Numbered from the stretch's first letter, positions 52,991 to 63,313 are shown. The stretch is DNA of 64,000 nt from CAVQCX01 sp963711095 (GCA_963711095.1 CAVQCX010000008.1:1-64000); one strand, 5' to 3'. The notes: generated from the letters alone by a model not told the origin. A program made the numbers and translations.

Positions 52991-54481
52991 ATGTGCCGCG
53001 TCCAATTGTTATACGCAGCAAATGAAATAACAGAAGAAGAAGGCCTCGCACAACAAGAGCTGTTTTTTCTGATACGGGCGACGAACCTCGAGTTCACCAA
53101 GACGATAGACATACTGTGGGCCGGCTCGAATGGCGCTTGGCACACCTTGGCCGCTGAGTTCCACAGCATGTCGGTGGACGATTCAGAATATTGGAACGCC
53201 ACCACGAGGATTCGGTCCACCCCCGATGGCCCGCTTCCGCGCAACATTCATTTCGCCGTACGCTATCGAGTTGGCGGGCAGGAATATTGGGACAACAACG
53301 CTGGCCTCAACTATTTCAGCCCGGTCCGCTCGTCTTTGCAGTGCGCCGGCGCGGCGCCGGTGCTGAATCCGGGCTTTCAGAATCGGCTGGCGGACGGCCT
53401 GCACTGCGTTCCGGTAACGGTTGCCGTAACTGCGCCTTGCCGTGCTCGGGAGGTCAGCATCTACTGGACCACGGACGATTGGCGTCACACCCAGGTGACG
53501 CGGTGCCGTCTCAAGAGCCGCCTGGTGCTGGAGATTGGAGACCGCGTCATTGAGAACGGTGTTCAAATATGGACCGCGCAGCTGGAGATAGAGGACAGCT
53601 TTCGCCTACAATACAGCATTTGTTGCAGAATCGGAAAGGATGTTCTCTGGGACAATAACCTCGGCCGAAATTATTCCGCCTGCCGTAAGCCCCTGAACGT
53701 GCTGGCTCTCAATCTGCATTGCCGTCAGGAGGACAACCAGGACGACAAGTTTTCCCGGATTGCCAAAGCGATTGACGAGCTCTGCGTGGATGTCGTCTGT
53801 CTGCAGGAGGTCGCCGAAAACTGGAACGATGCTCGGGGGGACTGGAAATCGAATTCCGCCAGGATCATCAATGACAGGCTGAAACGACCCTTCCATATCC
53901 ATACGGATTGGTCACATCTTGGATTCGAGCGATACCGTGAAGGGGTCGCGATATTGAGCAGATATCCGCTCGCAGAATACGATGCCCGTTACCTGTCGAG
54001 TAGTCACGATCCCTACAGCATTCACAGCCGCAAGGCCGTCATGGGGCGAATCCTGGTTCCCTATCTCGGCCAGATCGACTTCTTCTCCGTCCACACCAGT
54101 TGGTGGGAAGATGGTTTCGCGGAGCAGTTTCAAAATCTACGGGATTGGGCCGAGTCCCGCAACGCAGGTCTGACAGCGACCCTGCTGTGCGGCGACTTCA
54201 ACATTCCTGCGGGCTCCGAAGGTTATCAATTCATAGTGACTTCGAACGCCTACGACGATGAATTTCTAGCGGTCACCTCGCCTGACGTATTCGCAAAGAT
54301 CTTCCGTAACCGATGCAAAGATTGGCCGCGTCTCCTGGTTGACGACGGTCGTATCGATTACGTTTTCACGGCCAGGTCGAGTGCCTTACGAGCCACCGCA
54401 GCACGGTTCGTATTCAACAGCCGGGAGTACGGCCGGGTCTCTGACCACGAGGGGCTGCTGATGACATTCGAGCCGGCATAA
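52991..54481 (+). CDS. Two CBM21-like carbohydrate-binding domains fused to an endonuclease/exonuclease/phosphatase domain
   Basis: A 496-aa protein. Two N-terminal beta domains each end in the glycogen/starch-binding CBM21 motif: EYWDNNAGLNYF (~residues 97-108) and LWDNNLGRNYS (~219-229). The C-terminal half is a Mg-dependent endonuclease/exonuclease/phosphatase domain with all core motifs: CLQEVAENW, HTSWWEDG, LLCGDFNIP, DDGRIDYVFT and VSDHEGLLM. Substrate could be DNA, RNA, phosphoinositide or sphingomyelin. No signal peptide is visible. A PLD-like gene follows 100 bp later. The fusion of CBM21 to this enzyme class is unusual as far as I know. Confidence 0.72.
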   Translation: MCRVQLLYAANEITEEEGLAQQELFFLIRATNLEFTKTIDILWAGSNGAWHTLAAEFHSMSVDDSEYWNATTRIRSTPDGPLPRNIHFAVRYRVGGQEYWDNNAGLNYFSPVRSSLQCAGAAPVLNPGFQNRLADGLHCVPVTVAVTAPCRAREVSIYWTTDDWRHTQVTRCRLKSRLVLEIGDRVIENGVQIWTAQLEIEDSFRLQYSICCRIGKDVLWDNNLGRNYSACRKPLNVLALNLHCRQEDNQDDKFSRIAKAIDELCVDVVCLQEVAENWNDARGDWKSNSARIINDRLKRPFHIHTDWSHLGFERYREGVAILSRYPLAEYDARYLSSSHDPYSIHSRKAVMGRILVPYLGQIDFFSVHTSWWEDGFAEQFQNLRDWAESRNAGLTATLLCGDFNIPAGSEGYQFIVTSNAYDDEFLAVTSPDVFAKIFRNRCKDWPRLLVDDGRIDYVFTARSSALRATAARFVFNSREYGRVSDHEGLLMTFEPA

Positions 54482-54581
54482 TTATTGCTTGAGCGGGGGT
54501 GCTTCGGTAGGGGCGGTTGGCCCATACGCCGGACCATCGACTTAGGAGCCAGTACCAGCGGGACTTTTGCCGAGATCGACC

Positions 54582-56490
<1,909 letters not shown>

Positions 56491-57174
56491 TCAAACGGAG
56501 TGCTCGGCGGGCGGCTCGGGAGCTTTCCCGATTTGGCTGCCGGCGAACCGCGTGCGAATGTACTCGCGCGCGCTATCGGGCGGCAACTTCACCGTCCCGG
56601 GGCCGCTCCTGACGAAGAAGTCGCCCTCCGGCACGGTCTCCATCCCCTTCCACCTCAGGAACACCGGCTCGGGACTACGCTGGCAGCTCACCACGCAGAC
56701 CGTCTGCTCGTGGACGATCTGGACCTTCGGGTCGATGCAGGTGCCGGCCCGGTCGCTGAGGCCGTTCCGAACCACCTGCGCAAGGTGGCGCATGAACTTG
56801 TCGTCGGTCTCGAGGTGGTCCTTCTCGATGCCGACGATGGAGCCGTCGTCTGCGACGCCGATCAAGATGTCGCCTCCCTCGGTGTTGAGGAACGCGGCAA
56901 CCGTCTTGAGCACGGCGTGCGTCACGCCCTTGTCGTCCTGGCGATTGCCCTTTAGGCTCCAGCGCAGGGTGGACTTGAACTCGAGCGTCTTCGACTCGCC
57001 GGCCTTGATCAGGTCCTCGGCGTTGCGGTGGGCGCGCAGGTACTGGTCGAAGAGGAAGTTCTTGATCGCCTGCCCGAACGCGCGGTCGTCGGTGATGCGC
57101 TTGTAGAGGTCGAAGTTCGAGTCGACGATTTCCTGGATTACGTGCTCGACCTTCTGGTCGAAGGTGAGGCGCAC
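56491..57174 (-). CDS. AlbA/Schlafen-type domain protein with an HsdR-like N-terminus
   Basis: A 227-aa protein. Residues ~1-50 (VIQEIVDSNFDLYKRITDDR and FGQAIKNFLFDQYLRAH) resemble the C-terminal helices of type I restriction HsdR. Residues ~60-200 are an AlbA_2/Schlafen-like ATP/nucleic-acid-binding domain (ESKTLEFKSTLRWSLKGNR, FLNTEGGDILIGVADDGSIV). It seems to be a fusion made by deletion of most of hsdR and part of hsdM. It may still be expressed. AlbA domains occur in defence and regulatory proteins. Confidence 0.6.
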   Translation of the reverse strand: MRLTFDQKVEHVIQEIVDSNFDLYKRITDDRAFGQAIKNFLFDQYLRAHRNAEDLIKAGESKTLEFKSTLRWSLKGNRQDDKGVTHAVLKTVAAFLNTEGGDILIGVADDGSIVGIEKDHLETDDKFMRHLAQVVRNGLSDRAGTCIDPKVQIVHEQTVCVVSCQRSPEPVFLRWKGMETVPEGDFFVRSGPGTVKLPPDSAREYIRTRFAGSQIGKAPEPPAEHSV

Positions 57175-57717
57175 GTCTGCCGAGCGCGATGTCGCTGACC
57201 AGGTTGATGATCTGGCCGAGGCACTGCTTGTCCAGACCGGGGCGGGCGTAGTCCTTGGGCAGCACGCCCTTGAGCGAGGGGTTGTCGCGCTCGATGGCGG
57301 CCATCGCGTCGTCCACCAGCGTGCCGATGGTGGGCTGCGGGGCGCTGGCCTTCAGGTGCTGCCAGCGCGCCTCCTTCGGCACCCAGAAGATGCTGGCGGG
57401 GCGGTACTGATGCGCGCCATCCCTGCCGCGCACCCTGCGGGTGCCCTGCGGGCGTCCAAAATCGCTCCCGGCGAATTTGTCGTCCGGGTCTCTTCGGGGT
57501 CGGCGCCCTCCGCTCTCTGAGCTTCGAGCTCGGCGTGCTTGGCCTCGAAGGCGTCGGAGATGTACTTGAGGAAGATCAGGCCGAGGACGACATGCTTGTA
57601 CTCGGCCGCGTCCATGTTGTTGCGCAGCGCGTCGGCGGCGGCCCAGAGCTTGGCTTCGAAGCCGAGGTTGGCTGCCGTGGTTGTTTTGCTCGTTGCTCTA
57701 TTCTTGGCCTTCGCCAC
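57175..57717 (-). pseudogene. hsdM: Type I restriction methylase HsdM, disrupted by a hairpin repeat and truncated
   Basis: The first ~75 codons from 57717 read as HsdM (LGFEAKLWAAADALRNNMD and HVVLGLIFLKYISDAFEAKH). Then a ~60-bp hairpin repeat (57421-57482) interrupts the gene and shifts the frame. HsdM homology resumes at QYRPASIFWVPKEARWQHL and goes on to PSLKGVLPKDYARPGLDKQ, then ends near 57175. The SAM-binding and NPPF parts are missing. The repeat belongs to the same family as the tRNA-Ser repeats. Confidence 0.75.
57421..57482. repeat. Single hairpin repeat inserted in hsdM
   Basis: The unit reads CCCTGCGGGCGTCCAAAATC... with arms CAAAATCGC and GGCGAATTTG around a 4-base loop (one mismatch). 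It shares the CCCTGCGGGCG(CC)GTCCAAAA layout with the four tandem copies at 11225-11520. It is a mobile REP-like repeat. Confidence 0.6.
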
Positions 57718-57733
57718 GCGTCACTCTCCCCGA

Positions 57734-58153
57734 TTACGCTTCGATCAGTGCTGGCAACCGCTTCTGGACCTCGCGTGCCACCCGAAGCATCGCCTCTACG
57801 AGCTGCTCGTCGATATCCGTCTCGCCTTCACACTCGGCCAAGTGGCGTTTGCGGTGGGCCTGGTCCAGGACGCGCCATTGTGCCTGCGGCAAACCGATGG
57901 CGCGCTGCAGGCATTGGAACACCAGATAACGGGATTCGGAGCGGTAGCCTTTGGCTCTGAGTGCTGCGAGCGCCAGGGCGTGGGCGGCGTTGTAGGCAAG
58001 GTCGAAACGGCTTTCGAGACTCAGGTCTTCGCGCCCAGCATCAGTCAGCCGCCGAAGGCCGGAGCGCAGCAATCCCTGGATCTCCACGTCTGCGGGTGGC
58101 TCGGCCTTCAGTTGGCCTACACGCACCAGGTTATCGAGTTGCGGACGGCTCAT
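57734..58153 (-). CDS. HEPN-type protein paired with a nucleotidyltransferase
   Basis: A 139-aa helical protein of the HEPN superfamily (DLAYNAAHALALAALRAKGY, FQCLQRAIGLPQAQWRVLDQ and AHRKRHLAECEGE). The RX4-6H ribonuclease motif is not complete by my reading. It starts 23 bp inside the upstream nucleotidyltransferase gene, typical of MNT-HEPN (type VII) toxin-antitoxin pairs. HEPN would be the RNase toxin, MNT the antitoxin that AMPylates it. Confidence 0.65.
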   Translation of the reverse strand: MSRPQLDNLVRVGQLKAEPPADVEIQGLLRSGLRRLTDAGREDLSLESRFDLAYNAAHALALAALRAKGYRSESRYLVFQCLQRAIGLPQAQWRVLDQAHRKRHLAECEGETDIDEQLVEAMLRVAREVQKRLPALIEA

Positions 58154-58715
58154 GCTCGCTGCCCATCAGGACTAGGTGCTCGCCAGCCAGCACACGAGCA
58201 AGAAAGGGGTTGTTGGACGCCTTCCGCTGCGCGAGCTCCTCTGGGGTATACAGGGTCGGGCTGATCTTACGGCACAGCTCCGATTCTACCGGGGCAAGTG
58301 CCGAATACACGTCCTCCAGGGTGACGCCGTCGGCGACAATCAGGATATCGATAGCGCTGCTGGCCGTGTCTGTGCCGTTGGCAACAGAGCCGTATAGCAG
58401 CGCCAGCGTCACACGGTCCCCCAAGGGCACGAGAGATTCGCGGATCGGCTCGGCCAGCGCCACGGTCTTCTTTACCAGGCTGCACAGCTCCCGGAAGATC
58501 GGCGCGGCGGGGCTCGCCTGGTAGTGCGTCTGGTTACCGATGCGCTTGACGGTTACCAGGCCGCTCGACGCCAGCCGCTTGAGCTCGCGCTGCACGGCGC
58601 CGGAGCCGGACCGGGTCCGCTCGATCATCTCGGAGGCATAGAAGCTGCGGTTGGGCTGCCCGAACAGCAGGGAAAGGACCCGCTGCTGGGTGGTCGTGAA
58701 CAGCGCGTCCGCCAT
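58131..58715 (-). CDS. Winged-helix plus minimal nucleotidyltransferase protein
   Basis: A 194-aa protein. Residues ~5-70 form a winged helix (TTTQQRVLSLLFGQPNRSFY, RTRSGSGAVQRELKRLASSG). Residues ~95-130 are the MNT core (LLYGSVANGTDTASSAIDIL). The usual SDID doublet reads SAID here: the first catalytic Asp is Ala (codon at 58353-58355), so AMPylation may be lost. I used the start at 58715 (MADALF); an upstream start would extend into the operator region. Confidence 0.7.
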   Translation of the reverse strand: MADALFTTTQQRVLSLLFGQPNRSFYASEMIERTRSGSGAVQRELKRLASSGLVTVKRIGNQTHYQASPAAPIFRELCSLVKKTVALAEPIRESLVPLGDRVTLALLYGSVANGTDTASSAIDILIVADGVTLEDVYSALAPVESELCRKISPTLYTPEELAQRKASNNPFLARVLAGEHLVLMGSEHEPSATR

Positions 58716-58791
58716 GCTTGTGGGCGCACCCTCGCGCGCCACGCCGATCTTCCGGCGGAACGGGCGAGAACGCTTCGCGACGACAATGTTG

Positions 58792-58823
58792 CCCATTTTG
58801 GGCATTCTAATACCCATTTTGGG
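58792..58823. promoter_or_regulatory. Two direct CCCATTTTGGG repeats: probable operator
   Basis: Identical 11-bp sequences CCCATTTTGGG lie at 58792-58802 and 58813-58823, 21 bp apart (two DNA turns), upstream of the winged-helix MNT gene. They are likely binding sites for autoregulation. Confidence 0.55.
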
Positions 58824-58859
58824 AAGGCAGCAAGCTGAAGGCCCGGCTCCCCCCGTCGA

Positions 58860-60038
58860 TTACCGGCCGAGCGACTCGCCCTCGTCCTCAAACAGCGTCA
58901 GATACGGATCGAAGCGGAAACGCCGATTGCGGGCGTAGCCAGTGATCTCGCGCAGGACATCTGCCTCGACGAGGCGGTTGACCAGCGTGTTGGCGCCGGC
59001 CGGGGTCACGCCAAGCCAGTCACGCACGGTGCCGACGGCGACGATCGGATGGTCAAACAGGCGGTCCAGAATCCGGTGGCCATTAGCCGCGGCGCGGCCC
59101 AGCTGGTCCGCGATCCGTGCCCGGCAGTCCTCGCGCACTCGCAGGATGGCCGCGGCGGTCTGCGCCGCTTCGCCGCTCACCTCCGCCACTCCGCTGAGAA
59201 AGAAAGAGAGCCAGCCCTCCCAGTTGCCCCGGTCGCGGACAGCCTGAAGCCGGTCGTAGTATTCGGCGCGGTGGCGCTTGAAGTGGTGCGAGAGATAGAG
59301 CACGGGACGGGAGAGAAGCTGTTTCTCGGTGAGCAAGAACGTGATGAGCAGCCGACCGATGCGGCCGTTGCCGTCGAGGAAGGGATGAATGGTCTCGAAT
59401 TGGGCATGCGCAAGGCCCACGCGCACGAGGGGGGGCAGCGCAGGCTCGGCGTGCAGAAATCGCTCGAGATCGGCTAAGGCGCCGGGCACCTCGTGTGGCG
59501 GCGGCGGGACGAAGCTCGCCTCCCGCAGCGAGCATCCGGCCGGGCCGATCCAGTTCTGGCTCGTGCGCAGCTCGCCTGGCGCCAGCCGTCCGCCCCGAAC
59601 GCCCCGCATCAGCTCGGCGTGGATCTCGCGGATCAGCCGCACCGACACGGGCAAATCGGCCAAACGGACAAGCCCGTGGTTCATCGCGCGCACGTAGTTG
59701 ACGACCTCATTGACGTCCGCCGGCGCGTCCGGGTCGTAGAGCCGAGCCTCAGCGGCCAGCAGGTTCTGGAGGGAGCTCTGGGTGCCCTCGATCTGGCTGG
59801 ACAGTACGGCCTCCTTGCGCACATACATGAAGACGAAGAGATCGGGGCTCGGCAGCGTCAGCACCGCGCCGTCGAGCCTGCCGAGCGCGTAGTCGGCCTC
59901 CGAGAGGAGCTCGCGCAGCCGCCCCCCGAGGTCGACGGGCGGGATAGGCGGCAGCGGCGCCGGGATAAAGGCGCGGTAGCCCGTGGGCTGGGAGACATAC
60001 CTTCCTGCCCGCATCTCCATGTTCTCAGCTGCGCTCAT
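58860..60038 (-). CDS. Fic-domain AMPylase with N-terminal inhibitory motif
   Basis: A 392-aa class II Fic protein. The catalytic motif HPFLDGNGRIGR is complete (~residues 220-231), the inhibitory helix has SSQIEGTQSSL near residue 80 (the (S/T)xxxE(G/N) motif), and a C-terminal winged helix (HPIVAVGTVRDWLGVTPAGA) ends the protein. It transfers AMP to a target protein when de-inhibited. The target is unknown. The palindromic GTTTATTATAAAC lies upstream. Confidence 0.88.
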   Translation of the reverse strand: MSAAENMEMRAGRYVSQPTGYRAFIPAPLPPIPPVDLGGRLRELLSEADYALGRLDGAVLTLPSPDLFVFMYVRKEAVLSSQIEGTQSSLQNLLAAEARLYDPDAPADVNEVVNYVRAMNHGLVRLADLPVSVRLIREIHAELMRGVRGGRLAPGELRTSQNWIGPAGCSLREASFVPPPPHEVPGALADLERFLHAEPALPPLVRVGLAHAQFETIHPFLDGNGRIGRLLITFLLTEKQLLSRPVLYLSHHFKRHRAEYYDRLQAVRDRGNWEGWLSFFLSGVAEVSGEAAQTAAAILRVREDCRARIADQLGRAAANGHRILDRLFDHPIVAVGTVRDWLGVTPAGANTLVNRLVEADVLREITGYARNRRFRFDPYLTLFEDEGESLGR

Positions 60039-60069
60039 CGTGGCCTCGCCATTTGCTCCATGATAAACA

Positions 60070-60090
60070 GGGCGTTTATTATAAACCCGC
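60070..60090. promoter_or_regulatory. Palindrome upstream of fic: GTTTAT-T-ATAAAC
   Basis: Inverted arms GTTTAT and ATAAAC around one T (60074-60086), flanked by GGGC and CCGCCC. It lies ~36-48 bp before the Fic start and may be an operator for the Fic C-terminal winged helix. Confidence 0.45.
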
Positions 60091-60359
60091 CCTTGATCCC
60101 TTAATCAACGCTCAGGGCGGGCCCCCGGAACACAGCGTCGCGTTGGTAGCTCAGGTCCCTCAAGGTGCACCAATGCTCGGGTAAGTGTTTCTGACCACCC
60201 GGTGGCCATAGCCAGCCGGGTCCGCCGAGGCGGCGAGGATCGCGGGGCACCACCCCGTTTCGACCTGAAGGCGCCTGGTTACAGGGGACACCGGGTCTCC
60301 CTTGCTGGAGATCGCTCGGGTGCAGACCAACTGGCCCGCAAGGGGCCTCACGTGCATTC

Positions 60360-60637
60360 CGGCCGGCCGAGCGCAGCTCCTGCAGCAGCTTGTAGATTCC
60401 GTCTCGCCCGAGGTCGCCCCGGCGCTTGAGATCACGGACGAGGACCCGCCAGGCGTCAGGTCCCGACAGCAGATAGGCCAGCAGCCCCCTCGCGGCCCGG
60501 GACAGGCGAGCATCTTCCACGGCGCGCTGATCGACGATGACGAAGCGCCGGCGCCTGCGAGCGCGCGGATGATGGTTGGCCTGCGGAATAGACGCCAGTC
60601 CCGCGCCTGCGAGCGCGCGGATGATGGCCTGCGTCAC
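60360..60637 (-). pseudogene. Replication-type helix-turn-helix protein, truncated
   Basis: From a GTG at 60637 the frame reads RRRRRFVIVDQRAVEDARLS, ARGLLAYLLSGPDAWRVLVR and LGRDGIYKLLQELRSAG, a winged-helix domain of plasmid/phage replication proteins. After ~60370 the frame diverges from the family (GRNAREAPCGPVG). A 25-bp direct repeat occurs within it (around 60552 and 60601). It seems decayed. Confidence 0.5.
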
Positions 60638-60885
60638 TCGGCATCGATCCGGCCGATGATCAGTGCGACTTCCGCGGCCGGGTAATACACCCGCCGGCCG
60701 ATTCGGCGCGCGCAGGCCTTGAGAGCCCGGGTCCGATCGTCGCTCGGGTAGCTCAGGCTGTAACGCAGCCCTCCCGGCGTTCTCCCGCGCAGCTCCGCGA
60801 GCTGCACCTGGGAGAGCAGCAGACCGTAGCGGTCGGTGATCTCGGCTTCCAGCGCGCTCGGCCGGGAGATGGGCGTGGCTTGCAT
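60634..60885 (-). CDS. Small DNA-binding-like protein
   Basis: An 83-aa protein starting MQATPISRPSALEAEITDRY. The middle LSQVQLAELRGRTPGGLRY is a plausible helix-turn-helix and the C-terminus GRRVYYPAAEVALIIGRIDA is the wing, as in AlpA/excisionase-like proteins. Its stop overlaps the GTG of the following gene. Probably a regulator of the island's replication genes. Confidence 0.55.
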   Translation of the reverse strand: MQATPISRPSALEAEITDRYGLLLSQVQLAELRGRTPGGLRYSLSYPSDDRTRALKACARRIGRRVYYPAAEVALIIGRIDAE

Positions 60886-61006
60886 CGGCAGCGGTCTCCT
60901 GGGGTGTGCGGGCAAGGCACATGGAAACCGCAGCGGGGGGGTCTGCGCCGACCACGGATAACCAGCGCAAGGCTGGTCGTGGTTTTGCCTTGGAGAACGG
61001 GAGCGC

Positions 61007-61309
61007 TCAGCCCGCGTGCGGGCGCACGACTTGATTCAGACGGTCTCCAAGGCGATCACGCGCTTCCTCGACGTCGTAGTCGGCCTGAAGTCCCATCCAG
61101 AAGCCTTCGGAGGTGCCAAAGTAACGCGCTAAACGAAGCGCGGTATCTGCCGTGACGGCACGCTTGCCGTGGACGATCTCGTTAATCCGCCGCGGCGGGA
61201 CGCCGATGTCCCTGGCCAGTCGGTTCTGGCTGATCCCCAGGGGAGCCAGGAAATCTTCCTGGAGCACCTCGCCAGGATGTACGTTTCTCAACTTGGGCGT
61301 GTACGTCAC
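61007..61309 (-). CDS. higA: HigA-family antitoxin
   Basis: A 100-aa XRE-type antitoxin (RNVHPGEVLQEDFLAPLGIS, QNRLARDIGVPPRRINEIVH, DTALRLARYFGTSEGFWMGL), starting at a GTG at 61309. It should repress the operon and neutralise HigB. The toxin frame runs on into this gene by 128 bp. Confidence 0.85.
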   Translation of the reverse strand: MTYTPKLRNVHPGEVLQEDFLAPLGISQNRLARDIGVPPRRINEIVHGKRAVTADTALRLARYFGTSEGFWMGLQADYDVEEARDRLGDRLNQVVRPHAG

Positions 61310-61595
61310 TCGGCCAGTGGTAGTCGACGATCTCCACATCGAAGGCATCTCCTTGGTCCCAGACGAAACAGATCCGCCATTGGTCGTTGATGCGGATGCT
61401 GTACTGGCCGGCACGTTGCCCGCGAAGCGTCTCCAAGCGGTTTACCGGCGGGACCCGGAGATCATCCAGGGTACGGGTGTTGTTCAGCATGCGCAGCTTT
61501 CTCCGCGCGGTCTGTTGGATCTCCTGGGGCAAACGCCGGGAGTGGATACCCTGCCAGATCTTCTCCGCTTCCTTTCCCTGGAAGGTCTTGATCAT
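61182..61595 (-). CDS. higB: HigB-family toxin with extended C-terminus
   Basis: A 137-aa RelE/HigB mRNA interferase: MIKTFQGKEAEKIWQGIHSR, LPQEIQQTARRKLRMLNNTR and ETLRGQRAGQYSIRINDQWR. Normal family members end about at VEIVDYH (residue ~92). Here the stop is lost and the frame adds ~45 residues that overlap higA. Activity may be altered. Confidence 0.75.
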   Translation of the reverse strand: MIKTFQGKEAEKIWQGIHSRRLPQEIQQTARRKLRMLNNTRTLDDLRVPPVNRLETLRGQRAGQYSIRINDQWRICFVWDQGDAFDVEIVDYHWPSDVHAQVEKRTSWRGAPGRFPGSPGDQPEPTGQGHRRPAAAD

Positions 61596-61646
61596 ACAGA
61601 GACGATTGCGAACTACGCCCTATAACGCAATGCGTTATGGGCAGGG

Positions 61647-61811
61647 TCAGCGAACCCCCAACTGGTCCACACGCGCGGCCAGATCCTCGGCACGCAGGTG
61701 CGTGTAGCGGCGGAGCATCTGCATTGACTTGTGACCCGAGATGGCAGCGACCTCCTGGTCACCCAGGCCCACCTCCATCAGTCGGGACACCGCTTCGTGG
61801 CGCAGGTCAAT
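61647..61811 (-). pseudogene. Tyrosine integrase, C-terminal stub
   Basis: DLRHEAVSRLMEVGLGDQEV, AAISGHKSMQMLRRYTHLRA and EDLAARVDQLGVR match the last ~55 residues of a tyrosine integrase, including GH and the Tyr in RRYTHL. Homology starts with DLR, so the first His of HxxR is missing, exactly where the 171-bp repeat array starts. The integrase was cut by the array. Confidence 0.75.
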
Positions 61812-62722
61812 GACAACGCCCCGCTTCGGTTGGGCGGGGCTTCTTGAGGTGGTGGCCAGGGACGGACCAATCCGCCGGGAGCGGATTGGCGCGAGCGCAG
61901 CGAGCCCGAAGGGCGAGGCCCGGGATGGGCCGAGCAATCGCGCCGCGCAGTTCGATGGAGTCCCGTGCCGAAGCCCGAACATGACAAAGCCCCGCTTCCG
62001 GTGGGCGGGGCTTCTTGAGGTGGTGGCCAGGGACGGACCAATCCGCCGGGAGCGGATTGGCGCGAGCGCAGCGAGCCCGAAGGGCGAGGCCCAGGATGGG
62101 CCGAGCAATCGAACCGCGCGGTTCGATGGAGTCCCGTGCCGAAGCCCGAACATGACAAAGCCCCGCTTCCGGTGGGCGGGGCTTCTTGAGGTGGTGGCCA
62201 GGGACGGACCAATCCGCCGGGAGCGGATTGGCGCGAGCGCAGCGAGCCCGAAGGGCGAGGCCCAGGATGGGCCGAGCAATCGAACCGCGCGGTTCGATGG
62301 AGTCCCGTGCCGAAGCCCGAACATGACAAAGCCCCGCTTCCGGTGGGCGGGGCTTCTTGAGGTGGTGGCCAGGGACGGACCAATCCGCCGGGAGCGGATT
62401 GGCGCGAGCGCAGCGAGCCCGAAGGGCGAGGCCCAGGATGGGCCGAGCAATCGAACCGCGCGGTTCGATGGAGTCCCGTGCCGAAGCCCGAACATGACAA
62501 AGCCCCGCTTCCGGTGGGCGGGGCTTCTTGAGGTGGTGGCCAGGGACGGACCAATCCGCCGGGAGCGGATTGGCGCGAGCGCAGCGAGCCCGAAGGGCGA
62601 GGCCCAGGATGGGCCGAGCAATCGAACCGCGCGGTTCGATGGAGTCCCGTGCCGAAGCCCGAACATGACAAAGCCCCGCTTCCGGTGGGCGGGGCTTCTT
62701 GAGGTGGTGGCCAGGGACGGAA
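61811..62722. repeat. 171-bp tandem array containing the tRNA-Phe 3' end and terminator
   Basis: Units start at 61811, 61982, 62153, 62324 and 62495, with a partial sixth at 62666 that runs into tRNA-Phe. Units 2-5 appear identical; the first has diverged. Each unit has a terminator hairpin (GCCCCGC...GGCGGGGC then TTCTT), the last 17 bases of tRNA-Phe with its CCA (complement TGGTGGCCAGGGACGGA), an inverted repeat CCAATCCGC/GCGGATTGG and the palindrome TCGAACCGCGCGGTTCGA, which starts like the T-loop. 171 is a multiple of three, so long frames cross the array without coding meaning. Confidence 0.9.
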
Positions 62723-62780
62723 TCGAACCGCCGACACGGGGATTTTCAGTCCCCTGCTCTACCGACTGAGCTACCTGGCC
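62705..62780 (-). tRNA. tRNA-Phe (anticodon GAA)
   Basis: A 76-nt tRNA with CCA. Acceptor GGCCAGG pairs with its 3' partner; the anticodon loop is CTGAAAA with anticodon GAA; T-loop GTTCGATTC. The 3' end faces the 171-bp array. The first array unit adjacent carries its likely terminator (62671-62700). Confidence 0.95.
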
Positions 62781-63047
62781 AAACTGATGTCGTCTTCGAA
62801 CCGTCCATGGCGCTCCCTTCAGCCCGGCCGGTCCTGCCTCGCAGCGCAGCTGCTTCGGCGTTCAGCTGCGCGCGAAGCGTTGCTTCGCAGGCGCTTGCCT
62901 CACCCTGTCGGGCGTTCGCCGCGCTGCGAATGTCCACTGGAAACTCTGTCGCGGCTCACCGCAGCTCGGGCACGCGGGGAAGCGCCGTATTAAAGCGAGC
63001 GGGTGCACCGCAGTCAAGTTCGGCACCGCCCGCCCGGGGACCCGTGC

Positions 63048-63313
63048 TCACTTGGGCGGTACGTATCCTTCAGGCATCGCGGCGCCTTCTCCGAAGAAGT
63101 ACTTCTCCATCTCCTCTTCGAGGAACTTTCTCGCCTTGGGGTCCATGGGGCTCAACCGATTCTCGTTGATCAGCATGGTCTGGTGGCGCAGCCATTGCTG
63201 CCAGGCCTCCTTGGAGACGTTCTCGAAAATCCGCTTGCCGAGCTCGCCCGGGTAGGGCTGACGATCCAGTCCTTCGGCCTCTCTGTTGAGTTTCACACAG
63301 TGTACGACTCGGC

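Noticed and set aside
61811..62722. Long open frames in both strands made of 57-residue repeats
   Set aside because: The frames exist only because the 171-bp unit is a multiple of three and stop-poor; the unit is made of tRNA and terminator sequence.
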